Origin: Emydura subglobosa
Taxonomy: Eukaryota; Chordata; Testudines; Chelidae
Direction of reading: 5' to 3'
Length of the DNA: 64,000 nt
Assembly: GCA_007922225.1 (NCBI GenBank)
Contig: ML679969.1
Span: 20,540,932-20,604,931 of the forward strand
Positions 45,056-56,392 of the stretch are shown here, in pieces. The position numbers and the translations under genes were made by a program. Below the pieces are notes generated by a model that was not told the DNA's origin, searched no databases, and worked only from the letters and a program-made list of their open reading frames with translations. Each line of letters begins with the position of its first letter. Positions within the stretch are counted from its first letter, which is position 1.

Positions 45056-46160
45056 TGTAACAGCAAGTTAAAAAAGTATGGGTTGGATGAATGGACTATA
45101 ATATGGATAGAGAGCTGGCTAGATCATCAGGCTCAACGGGTAGTGATCAATGGCTCCATGTCTAGTTGGCAGCCGTTCACAAGCGGAGTGCCCCAGGGGT
45201 TGGTCCTGGGGCTGGTTTTGTTCAACAGCTGCATTAATGATCTGGAGGATAGGGTAGATTGCACCCTCAGCAAGTTTGCAGATGACACTAAGCTAGGGGG
45301 AGTGGTAGATATCCTGTAAGGTAGGGATAGGATACAGAGTGACCTAAACAAATTGGAAGATTGGGCCAAAAAAAATCTGATGAGGTTCAACATGGACAAG
45401 TGTGAAGTCCTGCACTTAGGACAAAAGAATCCCATTGCACTGATACAGACTGGAGACCGATGGGCTAGGCAGCAGTTTTGCAGAAAAGGACCTGGGGGTA
45501 ACAGTGGATAAGAAGCTGGATATGAGTCAGTAGTGTACCCTGTATGCCAAGAAGGCTAATAGCATATTGGGCTGCATTAGTGGAGCATTGCCAGCAGATC
45601 GAGGGAAGTGATTATTCCCCTCTATTCGGCATGTGGTGAGGCCACATTTGGAGTATTGTGTCCAGTTTTGAGCCCCCCACTACAAAAAGGATGTGGACAA
45701 GTTGGAGAGAGTCCAGCAGAGGACAACAAAAATGATTAGGGGGCTGAAGCACAACACTTATGAGGAGAGGCTGAGGGAACTGGGCTTGTTTAGTCTGCAA
45801 AAGAGAAGAAGGAGGAGGGATTTGATAGCTGCCTTTAACCACATGAAAGGGGGTTCCAGTGAGGATGGAGCTAGGTTGTTCTCAATGGTAGTAGATGACA
45901 GAACAAGGAGCAATGGTCTCAAGTTGCAGTGGGGGAGGTCTAGGTTGGATATTAGGAAAACGTTTTTCACTAGGAGGGTGGTGAAGCACTGGAATGGGTT
46001 ACCTAGGGAGGTGGTGGAATCTCCATCCTTACAGGTTTTTAAGCTGCGGCTTGACAAAGCCCTGGCTGGGATGATTTAGTTGGGGTTAGTCCTGCTTTGA
46101 GCAGGGGGTTGGACTAGATGACCTCCTGAGGTCCCTTCCAACTCTAATATTCTATTTTAT
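45056..46160 (+). mobile_element. CR1 LINE B, 5'-truncated with full 3' end
   Basis: It encodes '[18 protein letters not shown]', the RT motifs '[21 protein letters not shown]' and '[14 protein letters not shown]' (intact FADD), then decayed codons. A 128-codon frame follows (45693-46079): '[20 protein letters not shown]', '[19 protein letters not shown]', '[21 protein letters not shown]', ending 'DKALAGMI'. The 3' UTR ends 'GACTAGATGACCTCCTGAGG' and 'TATTCTATTTTATAC'. This is the best-preserved CR1 in the window; stop codons still interrupt the frame. It is the same subfamily as the fragments at 12.8, 18.0 and 58.3 kb. Confidence 0.95.
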
Positions 46161-46164
46161 ACTA

Positions 46165-46800
46165 TCATAGAGGATAATCAGCTGAACATGATCTCCCAGT
46201 CTAGTTCTGTGCATAAACAGGGGAATCTTGAGTAATAGTAGAGACGTTATTTTACCTCTGTATTTAGTACTGGGTGTGACCACTGCTGGGATACTGTGCC
46301 CAATTCTGGTGTCCACACTTCAGGAAGGATGTTGATAAATTGGAGAGGGTTCAGAGATGAGTCACTACAATGATTAAAGGATTAGAAAGTGTTCCTTATA
46401 GTGACAAACTTAAAGAGCGCAATCTATTTAGTTTAACGAGAAGAAGGTTATGGGGGGACTTTATTACAGTCTATAATTACCTACATGGGAAACATATGTT
46501 ATCAGTCTAGTAGAGAAAGATCTAAACAATCCAATGGCTGGAAGTTGAAGCTAGACAAGTTCAGACTGGCAATAAGAAGTATATTGTTAAGAGTTGAGAG
46601 TAATTAACCATTAGAACAACTTACCAAATATCATAATGGATTCTTCATTACTGAGAATTTTTCAATCGGGATTGGATGTTTTTCTCAGATCTGCTCTAGG
46701 AATTATTCTGGGGCAGGTCTCTGACCTGTGTTCAAAGAGGGGTCAGACTAGATGATCACAATGCTCCAGTCTGGCCTTGGAATCTATGACTCATTGAATC
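46165..46800 (+). mobile_element. CR1 LINE C, 3' segment, older subfamily
   Basis: The decayed ORF2 tail reads 'GATAAATTGGAGAGGGTTCAG', 'CTATAATTACCTACATGGG' and 'AATGGCTGGAAGTTGAAGCT'. It is followed by the 3' UTR 'GGTCAGACTAGATGATCAC' and 'TGGCCTTGGAATCTATGACTC'. No open frame. It begins right where CR1 B ends. Confidence 0.9.
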
Positions 46801-46959
46801 GAATCATTGGCTCTTTTCTCAGGCAGGAATCCAGTCTGACTCTCATGCATCACGTTGGTACAGGTCAGACACTGTATTATTCTGCACTTGTTTGAGCTAA
46901 GGACATCTTCACTTTTGTGTCTTGGATTATCTGCCCATATCTTGCATTTTCACACAACT

Positions 46960-47430
46960 CCATGCACTGAGGAGCCAAAAAGGAAGGTTTTGTTTCGGAA
47001 AGCAATGACTCTGAAAAGCTGCCTGCTTTACAGTGAGACACTAATGACACTCAATCTGTTTGGGTTGGCCAAGAGGAGGTTAAGAGGTGACCTGATGATG
47101 GTCTATAAATACCCCTATGGGAAGATTTCTGGTAGCAGGCAAAGGCAGAACAAGATCCAATGTCTAGCATCTGAAGCTGAACAAATTTAGTCTGGAAATG
47201 AAGCTTAATTTTTTAACAGTGCAGAGAAATAAGCACTTGAATATGTTACCTAGAGACATTGTGGAGTCTTGCAATCCAGACTTGAGGTCTCTTTCTAAAA
47301 ACTACACTCTAGCTCAATCTTAAATTATTGGGATGGATAAGGAGTCCCTGGGGGAGATTCTCTGGCCTGGACTGTGCAGGGGTCAGATTGGATGGACTGG
47401 GTCCTTCTGGCTTTAATATCTGACATTGGT
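46960..47430 (+). mobile_element. CR1 LINE D, very old 3' segment
   Basis: 'CTCAATCTGTTTGGGTTGGCC' and 'AAGAGGAGGTTAAGAGGTGAC' encode the CR1 tail NLFGLAKRRLRGDLMMVYKY (an open frame covers 46855-47190). The end 'GGGGTCAGATTGGATGGACTG' and 'CCTTCTGGCTTTAATATCTG' is the CR1/L3-like 3' terminus. It is the most diverged of the four. Confidence 0.8.
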
Positions 47431-47534
47431 TGTCAGCCACATGCACAGTGAAATCACATGCCCAGCTATGTATCTCCAGCCAACAGCTCCAGATCAGCAT
47501 GGCCTAACAAAGAGCTAACTCTTCCCCGCAAGCC

Positions 47535-48245
47535 CTCCCACTCCCTTCTTTCTCAGTTCCCGTGGAGAGCACCCTGTCACTCAGACTTGTAGCCTGGGCA
47601 TCATCTTCAACTCAGCCCTCTCTCTAGCTCCTCACCTCCAGCCTGCGTCTAAACCTTGCTGCTTCTTCAGCAGAGCCTCCCTTTCCTTTCCATCCATGCA
47701 GCTAGAGCTCTCCTCCCGGCTCTCCTCATCTCATGCCCTCCTCTTGTCCTACCTGGACACGTCGCACCTCACCCCACTCGGATTCTTTCACAATGCTCCT
47801 GCAAAATCATTTTCCCAGCTTGTCACTTGAACCACGTGACCCCTCTCGGCAGCCCTGCTCTGGCCAACGGTGCCAGCTCCACTCAGATCACCTCTTCGTC
47901 AAGTTTTCCAGAAAGCCCCTTTGCGCTTTCTCTTGTGCTGCCCCCCTCATGTGGGAGGAGCTCCACAAACCCCCTCATTGTCTCCCTCAAACCCTTACCA
48001 CTCTCCTCTGCAGTAAGGCCAACAGGAGCCTGGACATTGGCTCCGCATCTGCTGTGCTGTGAGCGCTGCTGAGCCCAGTGTGAGCAGTCAACTCACTCGT
48101 TCCTTGTGCTTCCCCATCTGCTAGCTCTACCACCCACTGTTTCTCCTCTTATACCAAGATTGCAAGTTTTCTGTTCTGTACAGCACCTAGCACCCTGGGG
48201 CCTTCATCCAGGAGTGGCGCTCCTTGACGCTATAGCAATAACAAC
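47535..48245 (+). mobile_element. L2-like LINE, 3' ORF2 and UTR
   Basis: 'GTAGCCTGGGCATCATCTTC' 'AACTCAGCCCTCTCTCTAGC' encodes the LGIIFNSALSLAP-type RT segment of L2-like LINEs. The sequence continues through 'GCGCTTTCTCTTGTGCTGCCC' and 'TGGGAGGAGCTCCACAAACCC' to the 3' end 'TTCTGTACAGCACCTAGCACC'. The frames (up to 138 codons) are broken and not in phase, so it is a dead copy. It is a longer relative of the fragment at 12.2-12.6 kb. Confidence 0.75.
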
Positions 48246-48385
48246 TCACACACAGGCAAGGGCACACTCAGTCATCTTTGCACTTTCTCTCATGCACATA
48301 CAATCACAATCGCATGGAACCTTAACACGCACGCTCCCAGTCATGCACCATCTCACACACACTCATCCTTTCTCGGGCAGATAGT
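48246..48385. repeat. Degenerate CA-rich tract
   Basis: CACACACAGGCAAGG, ACATACAATCACAATCGC and TCTCACACACACTCATCC form a low-complexity CA-rich stretch, possibly grown from the L2-like 3' terminus. Confidence 0.6.
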
Positions 48386-49378
48386 GAGAGAGGTTTCTGT
48401 ACCACTCCTGTGTGGTTCTGAGTACAGTGAGGGGTTAAAGAGGGGCATGGTGAGAGGTGCCAGTTAGCAGAGTTTCCTATCCTTGCATCCTCACCACTGC
48501 TGGGATGGTTTGCTATTTAATTCTTCTCTCTTGCAATGATTTGGGTTTTTTTTTTTTCTTTAAACTAAAAAGAAAAGTCATGACAGTGCTAGGCAGAAGG
48601 TGGGTGAGAGGCAGCCCTGCCCCCTGGGAGACCTGCCATCTGGGGTACAAAAAACATGTGAGTGCTGCACGCTCCGTGCTCTCAGGAGGTCTGTGCAAGT
48701 GCTAATCAGAGCCAATTTTTCCTAGCTTGCGGGCTGGGAAAGCATCACAGTGCTTCAGGCAAAGGTATTTGGCTGTTGCATCATTGAAGCACTGGGAATC
48801 CACATAAGAAGAGCAGGAATCAAAGTGCATCAGAGAAACTTAGCCAAGATTGTGCATATTCAGACCAGCTCAGCCACCTCTGCACAGACAGCCAGGTACA
48901 GTAGCTTACTGTGCCCATGCGAAGCATTCACTCGGCGGGTGCATCTGTGCTGTCGCTGCTCTGCCAAGTGCTCTAAACTGCTGCCCGTGTGACTAGCTGG
49001 AAAGGGAAGGCAGGTTACTGCTGGAAAGAGATAATGGGAGGGGGTTTGCCTGAGGTGTTGGCGAGCAAGGGGGCCAGGTCCATGTGGGGACAGAGTTTGC
49101 AGAACATTTCACAGGTGAGCGCCAGAGCCAAGTCAGGCAGTGCTTGCCAGACAAGAGAGCACCTGCCCGTTAAGCTCCCTGCTGCCGAAGGGAAGGGCTG
49201 CTATGCTGGGAGAGCATTTCTGCTCTCCTCTGCGGGCTGCCATTTGTACCTCCGGGCACTTCCCAGCCGCAGCAGCCCTGGCAGGCAGCAGATGAGTCTC
49301 TGCCCACTGCTTGTCCCGAGGAGCCGATGGAGCGGGACAGTAGGGGAGCATTTCTGCATGTGCCTGCACCACTGAGGA
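48386..49378. other. Unique non-coding sequence
   Basis: No gene or repeat is recognised. A poly-T run lies at about 48546-48558. Confidence 0.35.
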
Positions 49379-49379
49379 G

Positions 49380-49640
49380 CCTGAGTCCCATTTTCCAAAG
49401 GGATTTGCATGTTTAGTAGCCTAAATCCCACCAACTGCTAATGAGACTTAGGAGCCGGAGGCCAGCTCCTCACGGGTGCCTAACTCCCATTGCACTCACA
49501 GGCCGTGAAGCGCCTAAAAATCTCAAGGATCTGAGTCTACATCACTTTTGAGAAGCAGACCCTGGCTCAGATATGTAGGGACGAGTGGGATTTTCCAAAG
49601 CATGGTAGTGCCCAGCTCACGGGCAGCACAGCACCTGGAT
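49380..49640. repeat. Palindromic turtle-type repeat
   Basis: 'CTGAGTCCCATTTTCCAAAGG', 'TAATGAGACTTAGGAGCCGG', 'GGTGCCTAACTCCCATTGCAC' and 'ATCACTTTTGAGAAGCAG' are inverted and direct forms of a GACTTAGG / CCTAAGTC repeat with CATTTTCAAAAG-type ends. It is diverged. Confidence 0.6.
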
Positions 49641-52600
49641 GTCTTTACAAATCTGGCTCTTAGGGTCCCAAGTCACTGACGTGCTATTGCAAACGTTCCG
49701 CAGGCTGTGGTTCGAGTGAGATGGGTATAGTGCTGTGGCGCTGATATGGCAGGCCCCAGTCTTAGCTTCAAAGCCAGATTGCCTTTCAGCCTAGGGCAGG
49801 TTTCAAGTAGTCAAAGGAGAGCAGAAAATCAATGGCAGCTGGGCACCTGACCGCCCGAGTGCCTTTGAAAATCCCTCCTGCATGGACTAAATCCCTGCAC
49901 TCTGGTTATTCTAGCGCTACTCGCTGCATTAATCACTAGGCCGCTCTCCCCTCCCAGTGCTGGGAACAGCCCAAGAGCCCGGAGCACCCGCATCCTGCTG
50001 CCTAGCAATGGTTTGCGGACTACTGGCCGAGGGATGGGAAAGCCCCCCGGGCACGGCTGACGGGGCGACAAGTACTCAGGTGGCTGAGGGCTGTGTAGGC
50101 TAGAGGCCGGGTCTGAGCCCTGCTGTCGCCCCCTGAGGGCGGGGGGCTGTGGGTTCGTGGGATGGAATTGGTTTTTCCAATTTCCTTTTTTTTTTTTTTT
50201 TAAAAAGGGTCTATCCAATTCCCTCCCGTGGGACCAGCCTTTCAAACTGGTTTGATAGTCAAACCCAGCCTGGTTGGGGTCCCTGGTCACTCCTTCTCTT
50301 TGTGGGTGTCACACTGGCAGGACTGAGAGGGGGGATCTGCACAGGTGAGCTACGCTATATCAGTGTGAGTGGCAGTGCACAGGAGTGCTGGGCCTTCCCT
50401 GGGTTCATGCTCTACCCCAGCATGCAATCCCCAGCATGCAATCCCTGTGGAGACAAGGCCTTTCGTTTGCTTTGTGGTCTCTAGAATGAGCGCCACATCT
50501 GCCCTCCTCCTCCTGCAACGCTGTCTGCACTCCCTGGCACATGTGCCATTGACCTGACAGCTGCCCTCCAGCCATGCGGACCCTCCATTCCCAGGGAACC
50601 TCCATCCCTGGGGCTCTGAAGGCCAGCTGGGAGCTGCCTATTCTCAGCACTGAAGCACATACAGTGACGGCATGTCGAAGTGGGATGCAGAGTAGATGCG
50701 GCACGTCGCACAGGGAGTCACACGCAGCCTCAGGCTGCTGTCCTGCAGGTTTGCTGCCTGAGTCTGTCCTTGCTCTTTGTGCATGGGAGTGGGGGAAAGG
50801 GGTCCCCTGCAGCTCCATTAGAGGAGACAGCTCCTGCCTGGGTAGGGTCAGTGACCCAGTGTTCACAGGTACTTACACAGCTGTGGTGTTCAGACTGGCC
50901 GAGAGTGAGCAGCCAACGGCTGGGAATTCAGTTTTCTTGTGTGAGGCCAAGCTGCTGTAGACAGAGAGGACACCGCATCTGGCCAGCCCCAGGCAAAGCC
51001 AGGCCTTCCTGGGAATGGGATCAGCACCAGGAGCAGATGCTGAAGGCTAGTGGGGGCTGTGAGGGAAAGCCCCAGTCAATGCTCTTAGCCCAGGGTTTGC
51101 TCATGTTTGGGGAGAAGGCTGTGTGGGAAATGCAGCTGCTTTCTGGAGTGAAACCTTGCTGCTGCCTTGGCTGTGAAAATCCTCCCAGCAGTGGCAAGTG
51201 CTAGGAGCTCTGGGGTGTGGCACAGGGGAGGAGATATACTGACTACCCACCCAGCTCCCCGCTTCCAGCTGGGACAGCGACTCAGGGCCCACAGCTGCCG
51301 CACGCCTACCCCAGTGTTTGTTTGTGACTCACTGGTGCCCGGAGCCCCATTTCTGCCCACACACTTGTCACTCGGATCAGCTCTGAGATTCTGTGCAGAG
51401 CGAGCTGTGGACCTGGGAGATCTTAGCAGTCTCCCCTCTTCTCACCACCCCTGGCCCTCCTGCAGCATGTCACACTCAGGCTCCCCAAGCTTCTAGGGGG
51501 GGATAAGAGGGGGCTATCCCCAGGTGTCTGGGCACAGGGTCACAGAAGTGATCAGAACCAGCACAGGTTGCACTCACTGGCTGGATCCTTTCCAGCCTGA
51601 CGCAGCGTTGGCAAACTGCTCGCTTTGCCCCTCGATGGAGGGTGTGTGATCACTCACCTTGGTCACATGCAAGACTTTCTGCTCTGTCGCTGGATGACTG
51701 GCCCTTTGAATGACAGATGAAGAGCACCCTCCGTGGCACACAGCTTGGGATGGTGGTTCTTTCACAAGCATGCTCCCAAGTGCCTGCTGATTGTCCGTCA
51801 ATAACAATCAGATCCGGGCAAGAGCCCCAGACAGGGCTCCAGCTGATCCACCTCTGTGCATAAGCTGCCCTACGAGTCCTTTTTCTCAATGACAGGTTTT
51901 TATTAGACTTTAAGCAAACCCAGACTTCCAGGGGCTCCAAGGAAGAGAGGCTCCGGCAGCCCCAAAAGGACAAAGGACAGAACTGAAGGTGGGGCAAGAG
52001 GAGAAAGGAGGAAACGCAGAAGTGAGGAGAGGGGGGTTGGCCTAGGGGAGGTTGCTGGAGGAAGGGCAGCATGACACAAAGGGGCCTCAATCACACATGC
52101 CAAGCAATGCCACCCAGGTGCCCCCAAAAGCGCTTGGAGCTGGGCACTCTGACTGGCTCTCTCACCGTGGTGACTGCGCAGCGGGGAGCTGAGGCAGATC
52201 TTGGGGGGCCCTGTGAAGTGACGTTGTTACTCTGCAGTCTGGAGTCAGGCCGGGGGCGGGGAGTCCCTGTAGTGTAGGAAGTCCCTGTTTCTCACCAGCT
52301 TGTGACCTCAGAGACTGGAGGCTTTTGGGTCCCCCTCCCCTCCCCAGCAGCTTTGACACAACTTATGGGGAGGGTCACTCAGGGAGGATGTATCTGGCAG
52401 GAGACAAGCCCTAATTTAGCAGCTGTCTCACTCTTGCATGGCCCATACGTGGAGTCCCCCTTGCGGCCCGCCCTCCCTTCTGACAAAGGCAGTGTCCTTC
52501 TTGGCCCTGCCAGGGAGTTCTGGGCTGGGCCGGTCTTTGCTTGGCTCTGCTGGCTGAGGGGCGGGCAAGGGATGTCTCTGGGTAAGGGGCACATGGAGCC

Positions 52601-53685
52601 CCCTGGCAAGCAGAGATTGGGTGGGTGAGGACATGGCAGGGGGTGGTTCTCAGGGCTGGCCTGCCCAGGACTGGCCCTTGGACACGCTACCCAAGCTCTT
52701 TGTTCCATGGATGTAAGGGCAACCCACCAAGGGATGGCTGTGTTTGGGATGTTGCCCCCAGCCCACCCATGAGTGCCAGAGTGCCCAGTCACCGTCCTTC
52801 GCCCCAGCACCCCGCCACAAAGCCAGGCCCCCCAGACTGAGCCCCCAACGCTCCTGCCAGCGGAAATGCCAAGGGCACAAGTTGCCAAGGAGGGAGCCCT
52901 TGGGTCACCAGTGGCGCTGGCCTGGGCGTGTGAGTCTGAGGGGATGGAGGGATTGCAACACTGGCCCTGGGGGCTTACCTAGAGCATGGGAGGGAGAGGG
53001 CTGCACTAGCCCCCTGTGCCTGGGGAGCCCAGCAATGCCCAGGGCAGAGCCATGGCACCATGAGGGCTGCAGTGCCAAGAGCTAGCCCTTCTCCCTCCCT
53101 TGTTTCACTACCCCAGGGAGCAAAGGCAGCATGGCTCTGCCATCCCCATTCCCCTGATATCCACCCCACAGCTCCGGGACCAGCACCAAGTAGCCTGAGC
53201 TCCTGTTGGCTGGCAGACGTTAGAGCCCAGAGGGCTGAGAACCTGGCAGCGGTTCCACCTCCAGACCTTCTCCCACTTGCCTCCAGCAGGGCACATGGGG
53301 GATCCTGGCAGGGACGCACATCGAACCATGCAGGGGCAATGCTGGGGGCCAACTAGGCCAGCCTCCGAACAGGGTGTAACCACAACCAGGTACCCTGATC
53401 ATTCTGTGAGCCCTGCCCGCCCTGCCCACGCCACCTCTGTCCAGAGGAGACCAAGCATCGCCTCCAACCCTGATTCTGTCCGCACCATCCATGCCCAGCA
53501 GAGACCAGGGGCATCACCTCCAGCCTCGCCAGGCCTGCTCGCGCCGTCCCTGCCCAGGGGAGACAGGGCCTCGGCCCAGGCCCTGCTATGGCACTGGCTC
53601 CACATACACTCGTCTCCAGCAGCCTGTCGCTCAGGTGGGGGGGGAGGCTGGTGCCATTGGCTGACCAGGTGAGGCTGGCAGCGGG
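49641..53685. other. GC-rich unique sequence
   Basis: No gene, repeat or RNA is recognised. There is a poly-T tract at about 50187-50202 and a 16-bp direct repeat (CAGCATGCAATCCC) near 50418-50445. Frames up to 174 codons occur on both strands and overlap heavily, as expected from GC-rich composition. Confidence 0.4.
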
Positions 53686-53689
53686 AGAG

Positions 53690-53885
53690 GAGCCAGACTG
53701 GCAGGAAGCGCCCAGCACTGCTACCGACAACATGTCCACCCTTTTGTCTGCAATTAGCAGTTGTGTGTAAGGATTTCCTGTGACACGTCCCGCGAGTCCA
53801 GCTGCAGACACTGCACTGCTGAAACCAGGAGATGCTAATGAGCTCTTCTGCATATTAAATACCTTGTTTACACTCAGACAACAGC
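53690..53885. promoter_or_regulatory. Candidate conserved non-coding element
   Basis: In otherwise GC-rich DNA this stretch holds clustered homeodomain, POU and forkhead-like words: GCAATTAGCAG, GCTAATGAGC, CTGCATATTAAATACC and TTGTTTACACTC. This resembles developmental enhancers, but the call rests on motifs alone. Confidence 0.3.
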
Positions 53886-55840
53886 CGGTGCTGCTCCGAG
53901 GGGAGGTGGGGAAAGCATGCAGCAGTCGCACGTGGCTCCCTGCCCCTGCAGCTCCCAGCCAGCCCGCCTGCCTGCGCTCAGGGAACCTGCCCACTCTAGC
54001 GCTGACTGAGCTTTGCAGTCAGGCAGGGCTGAGCTGACATCCCCAGCCAGCGAGGCAGAGCCAGCCACAGGGGAATTGTCACTGCTCCTGGGCACTGTCT
54101 GCCTGGGCCCCTTGCACGCAGCGTTCCACCTCCGGCCCCCTTGGTGCCCACCTCACCCAGTGCCCTGTCTTTGCACTCTGCCCCACAGTCCCTGGAATCT
54201 GACCTGCCCGCCCTGCACACACCCCCAGCGCCTCTGGGCGGGTGCTGGTGTGCAGCAGCCCAGCTGGGGCCTGTGTGTCTGGCTGTCAAGGGCCTTTCTA
54301 CATTACACCGGTGCCAGACACTGCTGAGCGCAGCATGGCTGGGGAGGGAGAGCCGCCCTGATGGACACAAGTGCCTCCTCGGGAGACACAGCGCACAGCT
54401 CAGCTGGGAATATGCCACAGTAACCCAGGCAGCTAGACAGGCAAGAACTGGAGGGATCCCCTCACTGCCGCAGGGGCTGGTGCTGTCCCGGGGCAGGGAT
54501 TGAACCCATGTCTGGTTCCTGCCACTCCCAGCAATGGCTCCCGTCCCCAGGGGACAGGCCCAGCTAGCCGAGCGAGCTCACAGCTCCAGCACAGCCTGCA
54601 GCCCCCTCCCCCACCGGTGTCCCCAGGGCGTTGGCGGAGGGCATCTGACTGAAGCTGTTGGGGGGCAGCAAAGGGGAGCTCTTCCAAAGCAGACTGCCCC
54701 TGGCCTTTCCACCTTTTCTGGACCTTTGGGTGGCACCCACACTGAACACACATCTGTACTTTCCCTGGTGAAGATCTGGAGCAGAGCCTCAGCAGTGCCA
54801 CACCCCTCCTGGCAGCTGCATCCGCCCCGGTGCCCTGGGTAGGGCTGTCACAAAAGAAGCCCTGCGCACTCTGGGGAACCACTCCTTTCCCCAGGCGGGG
54901 GCTGCAGGCTGCAGGGCCCAGTGCCAAGGGGAGACTGCGAGCTACAGGAGCAACTGAGGTCCCGTCTCCAGGGCATAGTCCAGCAGGAGAGCCCTGCCTG
55001 CTGACACCCACTGTCCACACCAACCCCAGTCCAACAGGACGGGCCAGGCCTAGTGCCACAGCTGAGCCAGCTGGAACTGCCACATGCCCAAGATCGAGAC
55101 ACGTTCAGACGTGCACCAGCATCATGTGTGTCGGTGGCTGCCCAGCCCCACCTCCATCGTCCTTGCTCTGAACCCACAGCAGGTGCCCCAGGGCAGAAAG
55201 CCCAGCCCAGGTCTCCCACAGGGAGGGCAGCAGTGAGTGTCGGGTGGGGCCTGCCAGGGCGCAAGAACCGGTTACTCCGAGCAGCGCCAGTGCTGGGGTC
55301 TGGGAGCAATGGGCGCGGGCTTGACTCGTGGCTCCCAGTCGTTGACACCGCTGGGGCTAGTCCTGGGGGGCTTGGTGCCGCCTCCTCTAGCCCAGACCAC
55401 AGACAGACCGCCAGATGTGGGGAAGGTGCAGGAGCCATTGCCGAGGGCTGCAGGAGCGAGGCAGGCCTCAGTCACACCCAGACCTGACCAGCTCTAGGAA
55501 GAGAACTGGAGTGTGCTGGGACCAGAGTGACCCTGAGTCTGGACTGGCCCCAACGCCCACTATCCACAGCCTGCCCTGTGCTGCCTGGCATCCAGTCCTC
55601 ACCCCCCACCCAGTGCTGCCTGGCCCTCTGCTCCCCAGAACTGCCCAGCCCTCTGCCCTCTCCACCACCCGCTGCCCAGCACCCAGCCTGAGCCATCCAG
55701 CATGGCCCAGCTTCCTCTCCCCTGCAGCCGAGAGCTGTATTGGTACTGGAAGATGTCTAGCCCATTGGGGCCCAGTCTTGTAGTTCCCCATTCAGTCAAT
55801 GTGCTTTCATTGTCAGATCTGGGGCTAGACAGGACAGCTG
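53886..55840. other. GC-rich unique sequence
   Basis: Frames up to 216 codons occur on opposite strands. They lack domains, mutually overlap, and consist of Gly/Pro/Ala/Arg/Ser-rich runs. No gene is called. Confidence 0.4.
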
Positions 55841-56392
55841 TGATGCTCTAGTAGCTCTAGATGACCTCCTGTATAGCACAGGCCAGGGAAGTGGCCTGAA
55901 TTTACTCCTCCTTCAACTAGGGCCGATCTTTCAGAAAAACATCCAGTCATGATTTGGAAATTCCCACTGATGAATCCATGGCCCCTGGTAAAGTGTTCCA
56001 AATGGTCACTGCCCGCATGGCCTCCAGTCTTTGTCCCCAGCTGTACACACTTACCCAATTTACCGTACCCAATTTACCAAATGATTCAGATTGCTCAGAA
56101 TCAGTCACCTGGCCTCTTCGTTATTTACCCCTCCCCCAATCTTTGTGTCATCTACAAGTTTTATCAGTGATTTATGTTTCCTTCCGGGTCATTGATAAAA
56201 ATGTTAAATAGCATAGGGTCAAGATCTGATTCCCTGCAGGACCCACTGGAAACACACTCATTCAGTGATGATTCCCCAGTTACAGTTACATTTTGAGATC
56301 TATTAGTTAGCCAGCTTTTAATCCATTTAATGTGTACCATGTTGATTTTGTATCATTCTAGCTTTTTAATGAAAATGTCCTGTGGTGCCAAG

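Noticed and set aside
54433..55438. Long overlapping frames of 196 and 216 codons
   Set aside because: They are Gly/Pro/Ala/Arg/Ser-rich, overlap frames on the opposite strand, and lie in GC-rich DNA where stop codons are rare by chance.
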